From Actinostola sp. cb2023 (Eukaryota; Cnidaria; Anthozoa; Actiniaria; Actinostolidae): a DNA stretch of 64,000 nucleotides. Within the stretch, counting starts at the first letter, position 1; each line of letters begins with the position of its first letter. Where the stretch lies: positions 62,001 to 126,000 of the forward strand of contig JAUJYZ010001223.1 of NCBI GenBank assembly GCA_033675265.1, given 5' to 3'. Positions 44,082 through 55,183 of this stretch are shown one piece after another. Position numbers and translations under genes: made by a program. Under the pieces are notes generated by a model that had not been told where the DNA came from, made no database searches, and was given only the letters and a program-made list of their open reading frames with translations.

Positions 44082-46051
44082 ATGCCAAACGTGAACTGCT
44101 GTGTGCCATCTTGTATTGCATCAACAAGGCGTACTCCAAACCTGTCATTTTACAGGTTGCCGAAGGACAAAGCAAATAAGGATAGGTGGAACATTCAATG
44201 TAGAAATTCTAATTTGAAGAAAGTTTCGAAATGGACTAGTGTATGTTCACTTCACTTTGTTGGTGGTTGCAAAACGTATGACATCCAGGAACCAACCATT
44301 TTTCCGTGGTCCGACGAGTGGAAAGATGTAATACAGAATTATAATGCCTCTCTCGAACAGTGGAACAGTGTGGAGAAATATTCAATCAAGCCACTCGAGC
44401 TTCCTGACAAAGTAAACCTTCCGCGTGTTTACAAGTCATCATCACGAAAAATACCCCGCTCTACACTGTCTATATTAACCAAGAGAGCGCTGGAAGCCAA
44501 GAACTCAATCGACGAAAATATTGAAGAGGTTAATAATTGAACCTTTTATACTCTATTTTTATTCATATCATTAAAGTAGATCAAATAAAAACAACTGGTA
44601 AAATGAACATCATTCAGTATAAACCAAGTCTTATTAAGCTTATATCTGCTTGTTTTGTTTATAATAAACACAGATGGACGACAGTATGGACGAAATTGAT
44701 ATTCAAGTGTCTAATCAAGTAGGTATTCATGTTAAAAACTTTATTTGATTCCTCCCAGAGGGAACTGCCTCAGAATATTTTCCTCCTAATGGAGGTTCCA
44801 TTAGGAATTTCCAGTCACTAATAATGCACATCAACAACAACAACAACAATAATAATTGTATTACCTAACGTTTTTTCATATATTAAATACAATAACATTT
44901 TTTATAGGTTTTTTGCCTGCATTATGAAGAAACAAGTGTAATGCAAAGTGATGAGATGCAAGGGATATTGACTGAAATTCTGTCATCTTTAGACTCATTA
45001 AAGGACAAAGATAGTCTCAGCAGAGAGCATTTGATCAAGTTACTATCAACGGTAACACATTTGTTGAAATCAGTAAAAGAGCAGTATGACACTGTTCTTC
45101 ATCTCAGGAAGTGGGACAGATTTCTGCTTGAACGGTTTGAAGGATCTGATGACCAGATCAGGTTTCGGACAGGGTTTTATAGTTCAAAAACATTGATGGT
45201 TTTTTATACCAGTCTTTTGGCACCACATGTTAATGTGCTTTTAAAAGTACTGGGGGTCTAACAATTCCACCACGAAAGATGAAGTAGCTGATAAATGTGG
45301 AAGGAAACGTTTATTACAACCCATTGATGAAATGTTTTTGACATTAGTGAAACTCAAACAAGGTTCAGCAAATGAAGATCTTGCTGAGCGTTTCAAGGTG
45401 TCCACTATTGAGGTTAGCCGAATATTTGTTACATGGGTGAATTTTATGCACACTGTTCTGCATTCTCTTAATATTTGGCTTCCAAAATGGAAAATCAAGA
45501 AATACATGCCAGAGTGCCTCTATCATGATGTCCGAGTAGTCATAGACTGTACTGAGATCCCATTGGAGAAGCCATCCGACTTTGAGTGTCAAGCTGCTAC
45601 CTTCTCTATGTATAAACACTGTAACACTGTGAAAGCCCTGATTGGGATCAGTCCATCAGGCATACCTATATTCATATCTGATGCTTTTGAAGGCAGCATT
45701 AGTGACAATGAAATAACCCTCAAGTCAGGTCTTGTAGAAAAACTAGAGCCTAATGATGCTATCATGGCATACAGGGGGTTTACAGGGAGAGAGACCCTAG
45801 CAAAACACAAAATAAGACTAATCACACCACACTTTCTTTCTGGAAAAAGCCAAATGGACATTCCTAAGCTCGTGGAGTCTGTGGCCATTGCCAGAGTACG
45901 AATACACGTGGAGAGATGCATGGGAAGAATAAAGCAGTGGCACATCATGAACAGGAAAGTACCTTTGACCTATTGGAAACAAATTAACCAAATGTACCAA
46001 CTTTGTACTATGCTGGTGCTCTTTTGGCCACCACTTCTGAAAACTGAATAA
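44082..46051 (+). pseudogene. THAP-domain DDE transposase, inactivated
   Basis: Inferred exons are 44082-44528, 44674-44718 and 44908-46051, with phase 0 junctions. The N-terminus is a THAP zinc finger (CCVPSC, later CSLHF) for binding the element ends. The middle is helical. The C-terminal DDE_4-type domain shows VIDCTEIPLEKP for the first Asp and HVERCMGRIKQW for the Glu. The usual second Asp site (an A-D-R-G-F motif) reads MAYRGF, so a catalytic residue is replaced by Tyr. A one-base excess in AAAA near 45247 also shifts frame just before the YWG motif. Both changes predict loss of activity. Its partner nuclease gene converges on it from the right. Confidence 0.85.
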
Positions 46052-46368
46052 CAAACTAATTTTAACCAGAGAAGTGTTTACATTACATGCACTTATTCTA
46101 TTTGTTAAATGTACTGTAGATGTGCTTGTTTTAGGCAACAACAAATGACCTGCTAAATGACCATAAATTAATAAAAAATATCCATACCTCAGCCATTGGG
46201 AGTCAATGAAAATTCACAATGAATAAATGAACGAATTAAATTATGAATTAATACAAAGGAGGAAAGTGTCACAGAGAAGGGGATTAAAAAGCCTCTGTGG
46301 CAGAGGTATGAATATTGTTTAATAATAATAATATACTCTTAATAATATAATGATTAATATCAATATAT

Positions 46369-46513
46369 TAGTGATGGCACTTAACCCGTGAAACAGATAT
46401 TAGCCAAGTAGATATTACTAGACACTAATTCCATTGTTTTCTTTTGTTTTGATTTGACTATTAGTCACTAACTATTAGATTTTGTTTCACGGGTTAAGTG
46501 CCATCACTCTAAT
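46369..46513. mobile_element. MITE family B, copy 2 (inside the ISL2EU-type element)
   Basis: Shares ends GTGATGGCACTTAACCCGTG and interior with 11531-11674. It lies between the transposase stop and the nuclease stop, so it does no coding harm. Confidence 0.85.
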
Positions 46514-49500
46514 AATTAATATAAGTATTATTTTGTTTTAAATTGTAAACAAACCAGAGCAGGAACAATGTTGATGTGATGGAATTCAAGTAATTTCTTT
46601 TAGTACTCTCCCAGAAAGACTTGTTGAAATGTACCCTCTCTACCAACACAGGGGAATCCTTGTTTGTAAAAATAACAAAGTCGCACCATGGAAGTGTTGT
46701 TACAGCCATCTGCATCTGCATCTGGTAATAATATGTGTGCTTTTCTTTCACGACTACTTGATCTTTAATTAGCTTCAATGGAAAGGTGCTTTTTTGTTGA
46801 AATTCCTTGACAGCTTGCTCTGGTGTCATGTTACGAGACTTGTACAAGCATTTTACTTCTAGGCAGCCTTTTTCCCCATTTTCTGGAATGCTAACAATGC
46901 CATCAGGGCTTGCGGCAAGTTGCCCATTCTCTGTGCTGATAAAAAGGCCACACTCCTCAAACATAACTGGTGTGCCATTGTGCTTCATTTGTTCCTGGTA
47001 TTTAGCAACAGCATTTTTTTCATTATCTATACCATATTTTAATGACTCTATAGTTGTTTCTCTGGGTTTTCCAGCTGTTATGATTTTCTTAATAAGAGAG
47101 GTTCCTTTCCCACAAGCCCCTTTAGCCATGCTTGCAGTAACTCTTCCCTTTCTCTCTCTAAACCACTCAATATTTTGTGCTTGCCCTCTTGTTCTTTTCT
47201 CAATTTCCTTTTGTTCAGTTTCATTCACCTAAAAAAAAATATAAATGATTTGAGATTTAAAAAAATTAAAGTATTATGTGTAGAATGATATTATTATAAA
47301 ATAAATGAGATATTTTTTAAATACAGTAATTATATAAACAAATTATTTATTAGTTTTACCCATTATTTCATTTGATATTACTTTTTATTACACATACTAT
47401 AGAATATACATATACAGCTATTTCAAAAAATGTTGAATACTGCATACTGAATAGTGCATTCCAAGACCAAAGGGCATTATGGGCCTCGTCATTTTGAAAT
47501 AAAGAGTAAATATACAGCGATTTCCTCGCCATATGGAGCTAGCTATATTGTTTCTGATGGAATACACAAAAAATAAAATAAATTATTATTATTTATATTA
47601 CTCTAGACAATATTACACGAGTCCCAAAATGCATTTCGGTCTTGGAATACACTATTTAGAATGCAGTATTTAGTATCAACGTTTTTTGAAATAGCTGTAT
47701 AGACCTGCAGTTTCTTTACAACTAGCTCTTCAGGCGTGTAGCTGATTTTGTGATTTTCAGTTGATTGTATTCCAGTGGCAGCTTCCTCTTCAGTTGCTAG
47801 AAAAAAATATCATTTATTGTTGCTAATTTGGTTTTATTTTGAAATATTGCTTTATCTATATATGCTAAGGAGATCCTCACCCCCACCTTTTAACAATATT
47901 TTGCCTATCAAAAGGGTCAATGTAGAAGTACAAATTAGTAATACCTGTTTCAGTGTATGAGCTAAATATCTGCATAAACCCTGTATCATGGTGTTCCTCT
48001 GAAATTTCCCTCAGGGACTGTTTGAAGTTATTGATGTGGTCTTCTCTAGCACATTTTTCTTTCGGTATGGACTCATAGTCTTCATATCCATCTAAAGCAC
48101 GCTTTCTAGTTATCTTGCGGCCATGAACATGCTTCCGAATTTCTCGTTCACCTAGTTCAATAATTAGTTGATATTATATATATTATTATTATATTAATTT
48201 TATTATTATATATTATTATATGTATACAGCTATATTACAGCAATATGCAGAAATTCTGATCCTTTTGACTAAAATACATATATATATCAAAAACCTACTT
48301 AAAATTATGGGATGGCTACGCTGATATTTTTTTCTGGTTGTCTGCCAGCGAGGGTTTATGAAAAAAATATCATGGAAGCTATGCCATGGTTTTAAGTAGG
48401 TCTTTGATATATGTGTATTTTAGTCAAAAGGATCAGAATTTCTGCATATTGCTGTATATATTATTATATATATATATATTATATATTATTATAGATGTTA
48501 TAATATATTATTATAGTATATATTATTAAGGTATTATTATAGTTGACTTAAAAATACTTTTGTTACATTAATTTGTATTTATTGCATTGTGACTTGAGAG
48601 ATAAAAAATAAAATCACCTGTTCTTGTTGCCATGGTATTTTTTTTGGCTTTCCTTGATGGCTGATGCCATTGCTGTAACTTTTCAGTTTTAGAAGGGGAT
48701 TGGGATTTCATGTGATGCTGAAAATCAATGCAATAAAACAGCAGGGCTGCAATATGGTTGCATTTTCCACCTTTTCCAGCAACACACTCACATTTGGCAG
48801 TTAGGACAAGACCATAAGTATTATCAAGGACCAAGTTGGTTTTGTATTTACTTTCCTTCATAGAGGAAAGAACTGTTGCCCTGATATGTGTGATGTTTTC
48901 TAATGGATTAAGCTTTACATCATCAACATGGCCAGAAGCAAAGAAGTTATACCCTTTTCTCAAAGGTTTCTCAGCTGTAGGAAGGGGGATTGTACTGACA
49001 CTTGCGTTTTCATCAGATTCGTGCATGCTACTAATGACCTTAATTCGTCTCTTGATTAAATACTCATAAATAGCAAGGTAAGAGAATTTCTCTGGTATTT
49101 CTGTAAGATTGTTTGTCCATCGATCTAGCAAAGGCAACGGTATCTCTTCATTTTTCTGCAGACGTTTCTCAGTAATATTGTTAATCACTTCACCATTAGG
49201 ATCAATCACATATCTCGACATTCCACTTTCGATCAAATCACTTACTCTGCAAAATAATATCCATTACCATCCAAAGTAAGTTCATAATAAAAACAGCAAA
49301 AAATCCAATAAGTCTACAGATAAGCTTAGTTCTTATAAAGTTTATTTCAGCACGTGGAACACAAGTACACACACAACTAAAATCACAGTAGATAAATACC
49401 GAGTACATAAACCGAGTACATTCTTTGTGTCCGATTTATTTGAAGTGAAGCCACGACAAAGAAGCCAGCGTCGGAGGTCATCAACTGCGTTTTCTGAGAC

Positions 49501-49596
49501 GATTTTCCTCTTTAAACATGCTCCCTTGATATCGCTTTCTGACAGTTCAATAACAAAGTCTGCCATCTTGGATTTCTGTCCCCCTCCGGCACCCAT
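46509..49596 (-). CDS. SAP/SWIM/YqaJ nuclease of the ISL2EU-type element, five exons
   Basis: Exons on the minus strand: 49400-49596, 48618-49246, 47945-48151, 47705-47796 and 46509-47228. All junctions are GT-AG with consistent phases (2, 1, 1, 0) and there is no stop, giving about 614 residues. The ATG (49596) lies within the terminal inverted repeat. Residues ~25-65 look like a SAP-type DNA-binding helix pair. A SWIM zinc finger follows (CECVAGKGGKCNH). The last exon is a YqaJ-type exonuclease of the lambda-exonuclease fold: TASMAKGA, ASPDGIV and LEVKCLYK supply the D and E-x-K metal ligands. A role in processing transposon DNA ends is inferred from the family. The stop sits next to the family B MITE, which may have altered the last few codons. 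Confidence 0.85.
47415..47697. mobile_element. Mariner-like MITE in a nuclease-gene intron
   Basis: Ends CAGCTATTTCAAAAAA and TTTTTTGAAATAGCTG, each bounded by TA. Inner pairing of GAATACTGCAT and TTCCAAGACC is seen. It ends eight bases before the splice donor of the 92-base exon without disturbing it. Confidence 0.85.
48238..48454. mobile_element. Mariner-like MITE in a nuclease-gene intron
   Basis: CAGCAATATGCAGAAATTCT and its complement, bounded by TA, with paired TTTTGACTAAAATACATATA sequence; 217 bases. TAT-rich flanks (48175-48235 and 48456-48540) are simple repeats. Confidence 0.85.
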
Positions 49597-49642
49597 AATG
49601 CATAGCGGTAAACAAATATTGACGTCATAGTGGTATAGGGCA
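49563..49642. repeat. Right terminal inverted repeat of the ISL2EU-type element
   Basis: Complement of the left end. The nuclease ATG is at 49596 inside it. Confidence 0.9.
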
Positions 49643-50131
49643 ATTATTCATCAGTTTGTACAAATCTTTTTCAAAAGCGTTGGTTACCATTTTTCGTTTT
49701 TCTGTATTGAAATCGATGTACGTTTTCAACCAAGGGCTCTGATTAAACCCAAGTACACGATGGAATTTAGTCAATTTCATACCTAGGGATAAGTACTGCT
49801 GTTGGTTGCGGTAGTGTAATACATAGTTTGTTTTGTTGTTTAAATTCGGTATGAGTTTGGTCGTAAACGTTTGATTCTGCATGTTTAGATCATCAATCAG
49901 TTGAAGAGAGTATGGAGAGAGAATATCAGCCGACACTTTCACTTGCTCAGGAGCTAGGGGGTAATCATTATGAAGAGAATGGAGTTCTTTAGAATACTCT
50001 AAATCCACTTCCAGAATGTACCCCTCTCCCTCTTCGTCTGGTATATTACGCACATCTAAATACTCTACTTCCTGTTCAGTAAGCCAACCAAAATGAGCCA
50101 TAAATCGCTGTTGGCTAACACTCCTGGTTAG

Positions 50132-50280
50132 TCAAGAACACAGCAGTTCCCCGCCAACACCATCTGCAAAGCCACATACATCGCCATCGACTGACTTTAC
50201 AACTCCTTGTCAACAACACAGCCCTTCCCCTTCCCCGCCAACAACATCTGTAAAGCCACATAACTAACTCAAATGCAGCA
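50132..50280 (+). other. Pro/Ser/Thr-rich repeat segment
   Basis: CCCCGCCAACACCATCTGCA and CCCCGCCAACAACATCTGTA begin two imperfect copies about 85 bases apart. In one plus frame they give Pro/Ser/Thr-rich sequence, possibly a linker of the degraded gene that follows. Confidence 0.35.
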
Positions 50281-52273
50281 ACGATTGCCAGTACACCATC
50301 ACGTGTAGGATCAACCTTAGAGTTGGCCATTTCAGATAATGCTACGCGCAAGGAGATTGCAATGTGCAAATTGCCTATTGTTAAATATAAACTTAAAGAA
50401 GGCGATATTAAGGTATCAGGGTACCCCAAACGACCATCATGCACGCAACACGCTCTAGCGCGTACTCGTTACATTAAAACCTCTATAAAGTATACATTTT
50501 CTGAAAGCTGAATAAATGCAGAATTCAATAAAACAATTAGTTTTTAGAACAAAAACAGTATATTTGAAATAGGTAAAAAAGTTCAGATTTTCACATCACT
50601 ATCATCGCCGAGGTCCCATACAGCCGCAATTTATCGGAAATCCTCGACTAATACCTTTATAAGCTCATGAGATATAGTTTCCAAAAAAGGTGTCTCCGTT
50701 TATCGATAAATTAACCCGTTGCGTTTTTATACGGTCCTAAACTTCGAGCTCTGCAAAACTGCAAAACACTTTACAAAACAAGTTATAACTTTCGAAGGAA
50801 ACTGAATATTAAAATTCGGAGACACCTTTTTGAAGAATATTTATTTGACAAAGTATCTACCAAATTTCAGCTAAATCGGATAAAATTCCTTTGAACCGGA
50901 ACTCAAAATGTGGCGCTTGATTCATGGCTATTTTGTTTCCGAAATAAAGGCAAAAGAGTTTTCAAGTCAAGTACCGCCTTTGTTTACACAAGCGTCCTTA
51001 ATCCACCACAAATATGTGATCCAATACCTGATGACATATGAATGGCAGTCAAAAGCAGATCGCCTTACAGTACGTAACACAACGTGGCAGGAAAACAAAG
51101 TTACTGCTGGCGGAAAATACGAGCATCTTGACCGTGAGTGGTTTCGCATCGCTATTCAAGGATGTTTTGAGTGAGCAGTTACGATTTTTGGATACTTTCT
51201 TCGCATCTGAATCTTTGTGGAAAGTCTGTTGCGTGAGTACTGTTGACAGCTTGCTTTTCAACATCTTTTTGCACCAAATGAAACCAAAATTCGTTTTTTG
51301 ATTCTAACTTTTTAGGAAAAAAATATTTTTAGATTCTGTTTTTTGGAGATGATAGATAATATTCAATTAGATTTGATTGTCAAAAAAAATCAAAACCGGT
51401 GGTTTGAAAGTTTTTTTGGGGTACCCTGATACCTTAAGATAGTTCACATCTCAAGTACCAACGTTTAAACAAATCCACTTTCCTTGTCCTTTCGTCCTGC
51501 TGGGTATTTAGTTGAAGAAGCACAGAGACAGCTAATGCTTACTGCAAACGTACCGAAAAAAGGCGTCATCATTTTAGACTCACTGCCTCCCCCAAACTTT
51601 GCAGTGAAATTTGGAAGACTCGGAGTATTTGGTCTCGAACAATTCCATTTGTTCGTAAAGTTTGCTGAACTCAGAACATTGCAAAATTATTTCAAAGCTG
51701 AGATGAGATGGATCAAGAATGCGGGATGATCTTGGTGATGTGGCTAGATATAAGCGATTACAAATTGTGTCACATCATATGCAACGGCTTAGATATAAAC
51801 GTAAAGTCTTTGTCATATCATGCGATGGAACACTATATAGAGGATTCCTTCATCAACTACTTTTTTGCAATGTACCGATCAACTGCAGAAAATAAAGAAT
51901 ATGTCATTTGCCTTTCTACGTATGCGGTCACGTGGCTACAATCTAAAACCTTTGTTCCAAATGACTTGGATGAAAACATTAGGAATTTTTGTGATTTTTG
52001 CAATGGTAAGCTAATTAACTATTTGCTTTTGCAAATAAATGTGGGTGGTTGTCACTGGGGCGTAATTGTCTTAGATTTAGCGAAAACATCTTGTTATTTT
52101 GACGATGGTATGAATTGGGCTTATCCATCGACGTCGTATGTAAGCAAAATTGTACAATGCCTAGCACGTATATTTCTAGAAAGAGAGATATTCAACAATC
52201 CATTTTGGACAAATGGTAGATTCTCGCCATTTGGAATGCCGAAGCAACCTAAGAAAGGAGTTGTACGGTGACC
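50281..52273 (+). pseudogene. Ulp1-like cysteine protease gene, interrupted and truncated
   Basis: If the TTAA element at 50412-51433 is removed, an open frame from about 50281 continues in phase into 51438-51730, broken once by TAA near 51467. A shift near 51725-51800 leads to the frame ending at 52271. That last part holds an Ulp1/C48-type motif: GGCHWGVIVLDLAKTSCYFD gives the His and Asp of the triad, with Trp after the His as usual. The expected Gln and Cys segment is missing, because the frame ends just after FGMPKQP. Such proteases occur in host genes and in several transposon groups (CMC, KDZ, Mutator). Which applies is unknown. Confidence 0.55.
50412..51433. mobile_element. TTAA-flanked element in the Ulp1-like pseudogene
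   Basis: Ends GGTATCAGGGTACCCCAAA and TTTGGGGTACCCTGATACC enclose 1022 bases. TTAA lies directly outside both (50408-50411 and 51434-51437). The interior is non-coding. Removing it and one TTAA restores the surrounding frame. Confidence 0.85.
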
Positions 52274-52860
52274 TAGAAAGGAAAATTGCATATTTTCAGT
52301 CCATAAACGTTTTTCATATAATTATTTGTTCATTTTCTTTATTTTTGAAGACATAATAAAATAAAATGAAATTTAAAATGAAAATGAAAAGAAAAGAAAA
52401 AGAAAAAAAGAAAAAAAGAAGAGAAAAAACTCAAAATAAAATTATTATGAGGCGAAATGAATGTGAAAAGCAAATCAAAACAAAATTAAATTAAAAGAAA
52501 GTAAATTAAATTATTTTAAAATCAAAACAAAACAAAAATAATTCAAAGTCAAAATGAAACAAAATAATAAAAAATAATAAAAAAATGTCCATGGCCTATC
52601 GCTGCCATAGACCACAATGCACTTCGATACTTCGCAAGTGACAGGACATGTGACCAACGCGTGACCAGAGGCGGCTGAAGTGACAAGTTGTCCTCATGAT
52701 GTCGCAGCGCAATTGGAATCATTTCAAAAAGAACATTACCGAAAAACGAATGAAGAAGAAAGAAGGTTCAAAGGACAAAGGCAACACTTTGGCGGATAGT
52801 GATACTATTAGTAGTCTTATCTGATTTAAAAACCTGAAGAGAAACAAATAAATCAAACTA
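52274..52860. repeat. A-rich low-complexity tract and flanks
   Basis: About 52360-52585 is nearly all A/G/T with AAAATGAAAA, GAAAAAGAAA and CAAAACAAAA units. No gene is seen on either side up to about 52860. Confidence 0.7.
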
Positions 52861-53200
52861 AACACACCTCTTGTGAGTGGATGTAAAGTACTGTTGATGC
52901 TTTCGACAGTACGTAGCAGCCAGCCGTATGTTGTATCCGTGCAGTATTGCGTCGTCTTTGATCGGCAGAGCCTCTGGTATATCCGACACCAATTCCAAAG
53001 TTTATGATTTCGTGATGTATAGCCCGTTCTGAAATTCCCACGGTGGCAGTACTTACATTTGAGCATGAATGACATGATTTCGTACTAAGATGACAATAAG
53101 ATAGTGTTCTTGTAGGACCAGCGACTGTTTTTTTAAGGCTGAAAGGCAGATCATACGAATTCATAGTGCATGTTGAACAACTGGTCAGACCGAGCCAATA
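52860..53200 (-). pseudogene. Possible decayed exon, Cys-rich
   Basis: Minus strand. One frame gives a Cys-rich segment (CHLSTKSCHSCSN, then GISERAIHHEI), and after a frame change a second protein-like segment (VSDIPEALPIKDDAILHGYN, AATYCRKHQQYFT) ends at a GTGTGT donor. No family is recognised. The frame change suggests decay; it may be chance. Confidence 0.25.
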
Positions 53201-53742
53201 AGTCTTCGACAGGCAAGCATACGTATTAATATATTGCAACATGCACGCATATAGATATACCAGGGACATATGTTATAAAAAAATATTGTAAAATTCAGCT
53301 ATTGCCTAACCAGCAAGCACATCGCCTTACATTAGCTATAGTGTTGAAATCCTTCGGACTAAAAATAGAACTGCACAATTTGTTCAATCCAGTATTAGAT
53401 AATTTCAGTTCCCTGCAGGATGAACATCAAAGTCTGCCTACAGAGACGTTCCCAACACAGACAATCGACACTGACAAGCCGGTTATTCCCGATGAAGAGA
53501 AATGTAAGGGCCCTTAAAAAGACAGTGAGTGCAAACATAAACATAAACAAACATAAATGTAAACATGCCGTCGTCTTCTACAGCCGATGGCAAAAAGTGA
53601 GAAATATAACGCTCCTCGCCTTAATTTGCCTAGCGTCAATAGGAAATGCCGTTGCTGAGGCAAAGGAAGGGCAAAGGAAGAAGCCCGGTTTCTTCACCGT
53701 TCAAGACACCCTCATTTACCAATACTAGTAGGGTGCATTGAG

Positions 53743-54147
53743 TGCACACACAAAACGTGGATTTTAACCCGCTTCCATGCGTACAACGGCGAGTCAACGA
53801 CCCTGGGTAAAGCGGCAGATGCTAAACGTTTGGGTCCTGGAATCCAAAATTATTTATGCTGCTAGACAGATCGGTAAAGCAATCGAATACCTGCATTTCA
53901 CCCCAAAATATTGCATAACGATATTATGCATAATAATGTTGTGTTAGAGTTCAGGCCGGAAGATGGGGTTAATGCTACCTTAATCAACTTTGAAAAGGCA
54001 CGCAATACTTTCAGTCCCAAAGTATGCAATCAAGGGGCTGAAGTATCTAAATACAAACATTTAGCACCCGAGTTGAGTTTCCCTGGAGGTAAACAAAGCC
54101 GTAGAAGCGATACATATTCATTTGGCTATCTAATTAAATGCCTATGA
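53743..54147 (+). pseudogene. Protein kinase-like fragment, frameshifted
   Basis: Three consecutive frames are used. The first has RFHAYNGESTTLGKA, the second AARQIGKAIEYLHF (helix before the catalytic loop), and the third LHNDIMHNNVVLEF, LINFEKA and HLAPELSFPG with SDTYSFGYLI. These match the HRD, DFG and APE regions of kinases. HND replaces HRD, and the DFG Asp is Asn, so metal binding would be lost even without the shifts near 53848 and 53905. Similar HND-type kinase-like proteins are common in cnidarians (general knowledge). The ATP-binding lobe is absent. Confidence 0.65.
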
Positions 54148-54648
54148 TTCAAACTGGGCGGAGATCTACATAATGTATACAAGAACATGTACCAGAAAAG
54201 AGCATTAATAGCGGCCCATCATATTGGGCTGAAAATAAACCTGTTAATGAGTATAACCTCACAAAACTAGAGCAAATACCAACACCACAATTCAATCTTA
54301 AATAAGGCAGTAGATCAGTAGCCACAATATGTCTCAAGACAAGATATTAGTAAAGTTTTGCTAAGTGGATGTTCTGAAACAGGTTGACTTGATTCTGAAA
54401 CTCCTCATTAAAGTGCATATGAAGCGAAACTGTTTTCGACCATTTTTTAAAGTATGGTATCTGAAATGTAAAATTTCAAAGTTTAGAGTTCAATAAAAAC
54501 CTACGATTTTATATCCATTTGAATGTTCTCCTGTAATCTCTCAAAAATGGCATTTGAATCGCATGGCCAAAATACCACGTGATTTTGGCTTGTGTCGTCA
54601 CGTTGGTTGCAAAGTTGCTATCAAGATGGCTAAATATTCCAAGTTAGC
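54148..54648. other. Non-coding stretch, nothing recognised
   Basis: No supported gene or repeat. Confidence 0.35.
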
Positions 54649-54890
54649 ATGAAGATAAATGGGACAATGGTCACAGTGAGTCAGAGCTGCAGCAAGTGTC
54701 TTGGTGGGTTTGTGTGGCATTCCCAGCCACTCGTCTTGGGCAAGTGCCCTGTTGGTAATATCCTGCTGAGTTTTGCTGTTCTCATGGCTGGAGCTGTATC
54801 ACCGCTAAATGTAATAACGCCAGCAAATGTAATACTAACCATAAATGTAATAACAATCAACCATAAATGTAATACTAACCACCACGAGAA
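54649..54890 (+). pseudogene. Fragment of a transposase-like protein
   Basis: About 48 codons (SCSKCLGGFVWHSQP, then GNILLSFAVLMAGA) resemble the Cys pair, W-x-S-Q-P and G-N-x-x-L-S-x-A signature of a widespread invertebrate transposase-like family, often with THAP domains. The match ends at about 54792 and is followed by AAATGTAATA repeats (54808-54885). Only a scrap remains. Confidence 0.45.
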
Positions 54891-55183
54891 GCTTAAGCCG
54901 AAAAAATTTGAAATAACTCACTTTGAAAGTGAGTTGTTGCGCTGCGGGAGACACGCTGGGCTATTGTTAAAAGTGCGATACCATCAAACACTTCGGTGTG
55001 GATATGTCATCACGACCGTACTTCAGGAGTACAATTTTTAGTGCATGTCAACATGAGCATTGTAATGGCCAGATAATAAAGTTATAAATGTCAAACGAGT
55101 CCCTGTAATGTAATGCCATGTTAAACTAGTTCGCGCGCAAATTCAAAGATCAATGCCACTCGTAATGTAGTCCCTGAAGTGAA

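Larger units (their letters stand above)
43951..49642. mobile_element. ISL2EU-type DNA transposon inserted in the polymerase gene
   Basis: It spans 5692 bases with inverted ends TGCCCTATACCACTATGACG, perfect over about 63 bases and similar to about 80. AT flanks both ends (43949-43950 and 49643-49644); removing the element and one AT rejoins the polymerase frame. It carries two convergent genes: a THAP/DDE transposase (plus) and a SWIM/YqaJ nuclease (minus). That pair is the hallmark of ISL2EU elements of the Harbinger-related group. The inverted ends reach to or past the start codons, so they likely supply promoters on both sides. Three MITEs have entered it since. Confidence 0.9.
43162..50131 (-). 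pseudogene. Polinton-type protein-primed DNA polymerase B, split and decayed
   Basis: Minus strand; coding remains are 49645-50131 and 43162-43948. The upstream part has the FGWLTEQEVEYLDV region and ends in KLMNN; the downstream part starts SVFGKTMENLF. Together these are motif B of family B polymerases, split by the ISL2EU-type element. Further on, motif C reads CFTDTDSLMY with both metal-binding Asp residues; then come a conserved KKMYYLLY-like region and the C-terminal YDDKRYILAD. Damage besides the insertion: an in-frame TAG plus a one-base shift near 43700, and another shift in the T-run at about 43337-43344. The N-terminal exonuclease part is missing beyond a TGA near 50132. No other Polinton gene is certain nearby, so this is a fragment of an old Maverick/Polinton or adintovirus-like copy. 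Confidence 0.85.

Noticed and set aside
50908..51301. Frames of 87-88 codons
   Set aside because: They lie inside the TTAA element, overlap each other, and show no family features.
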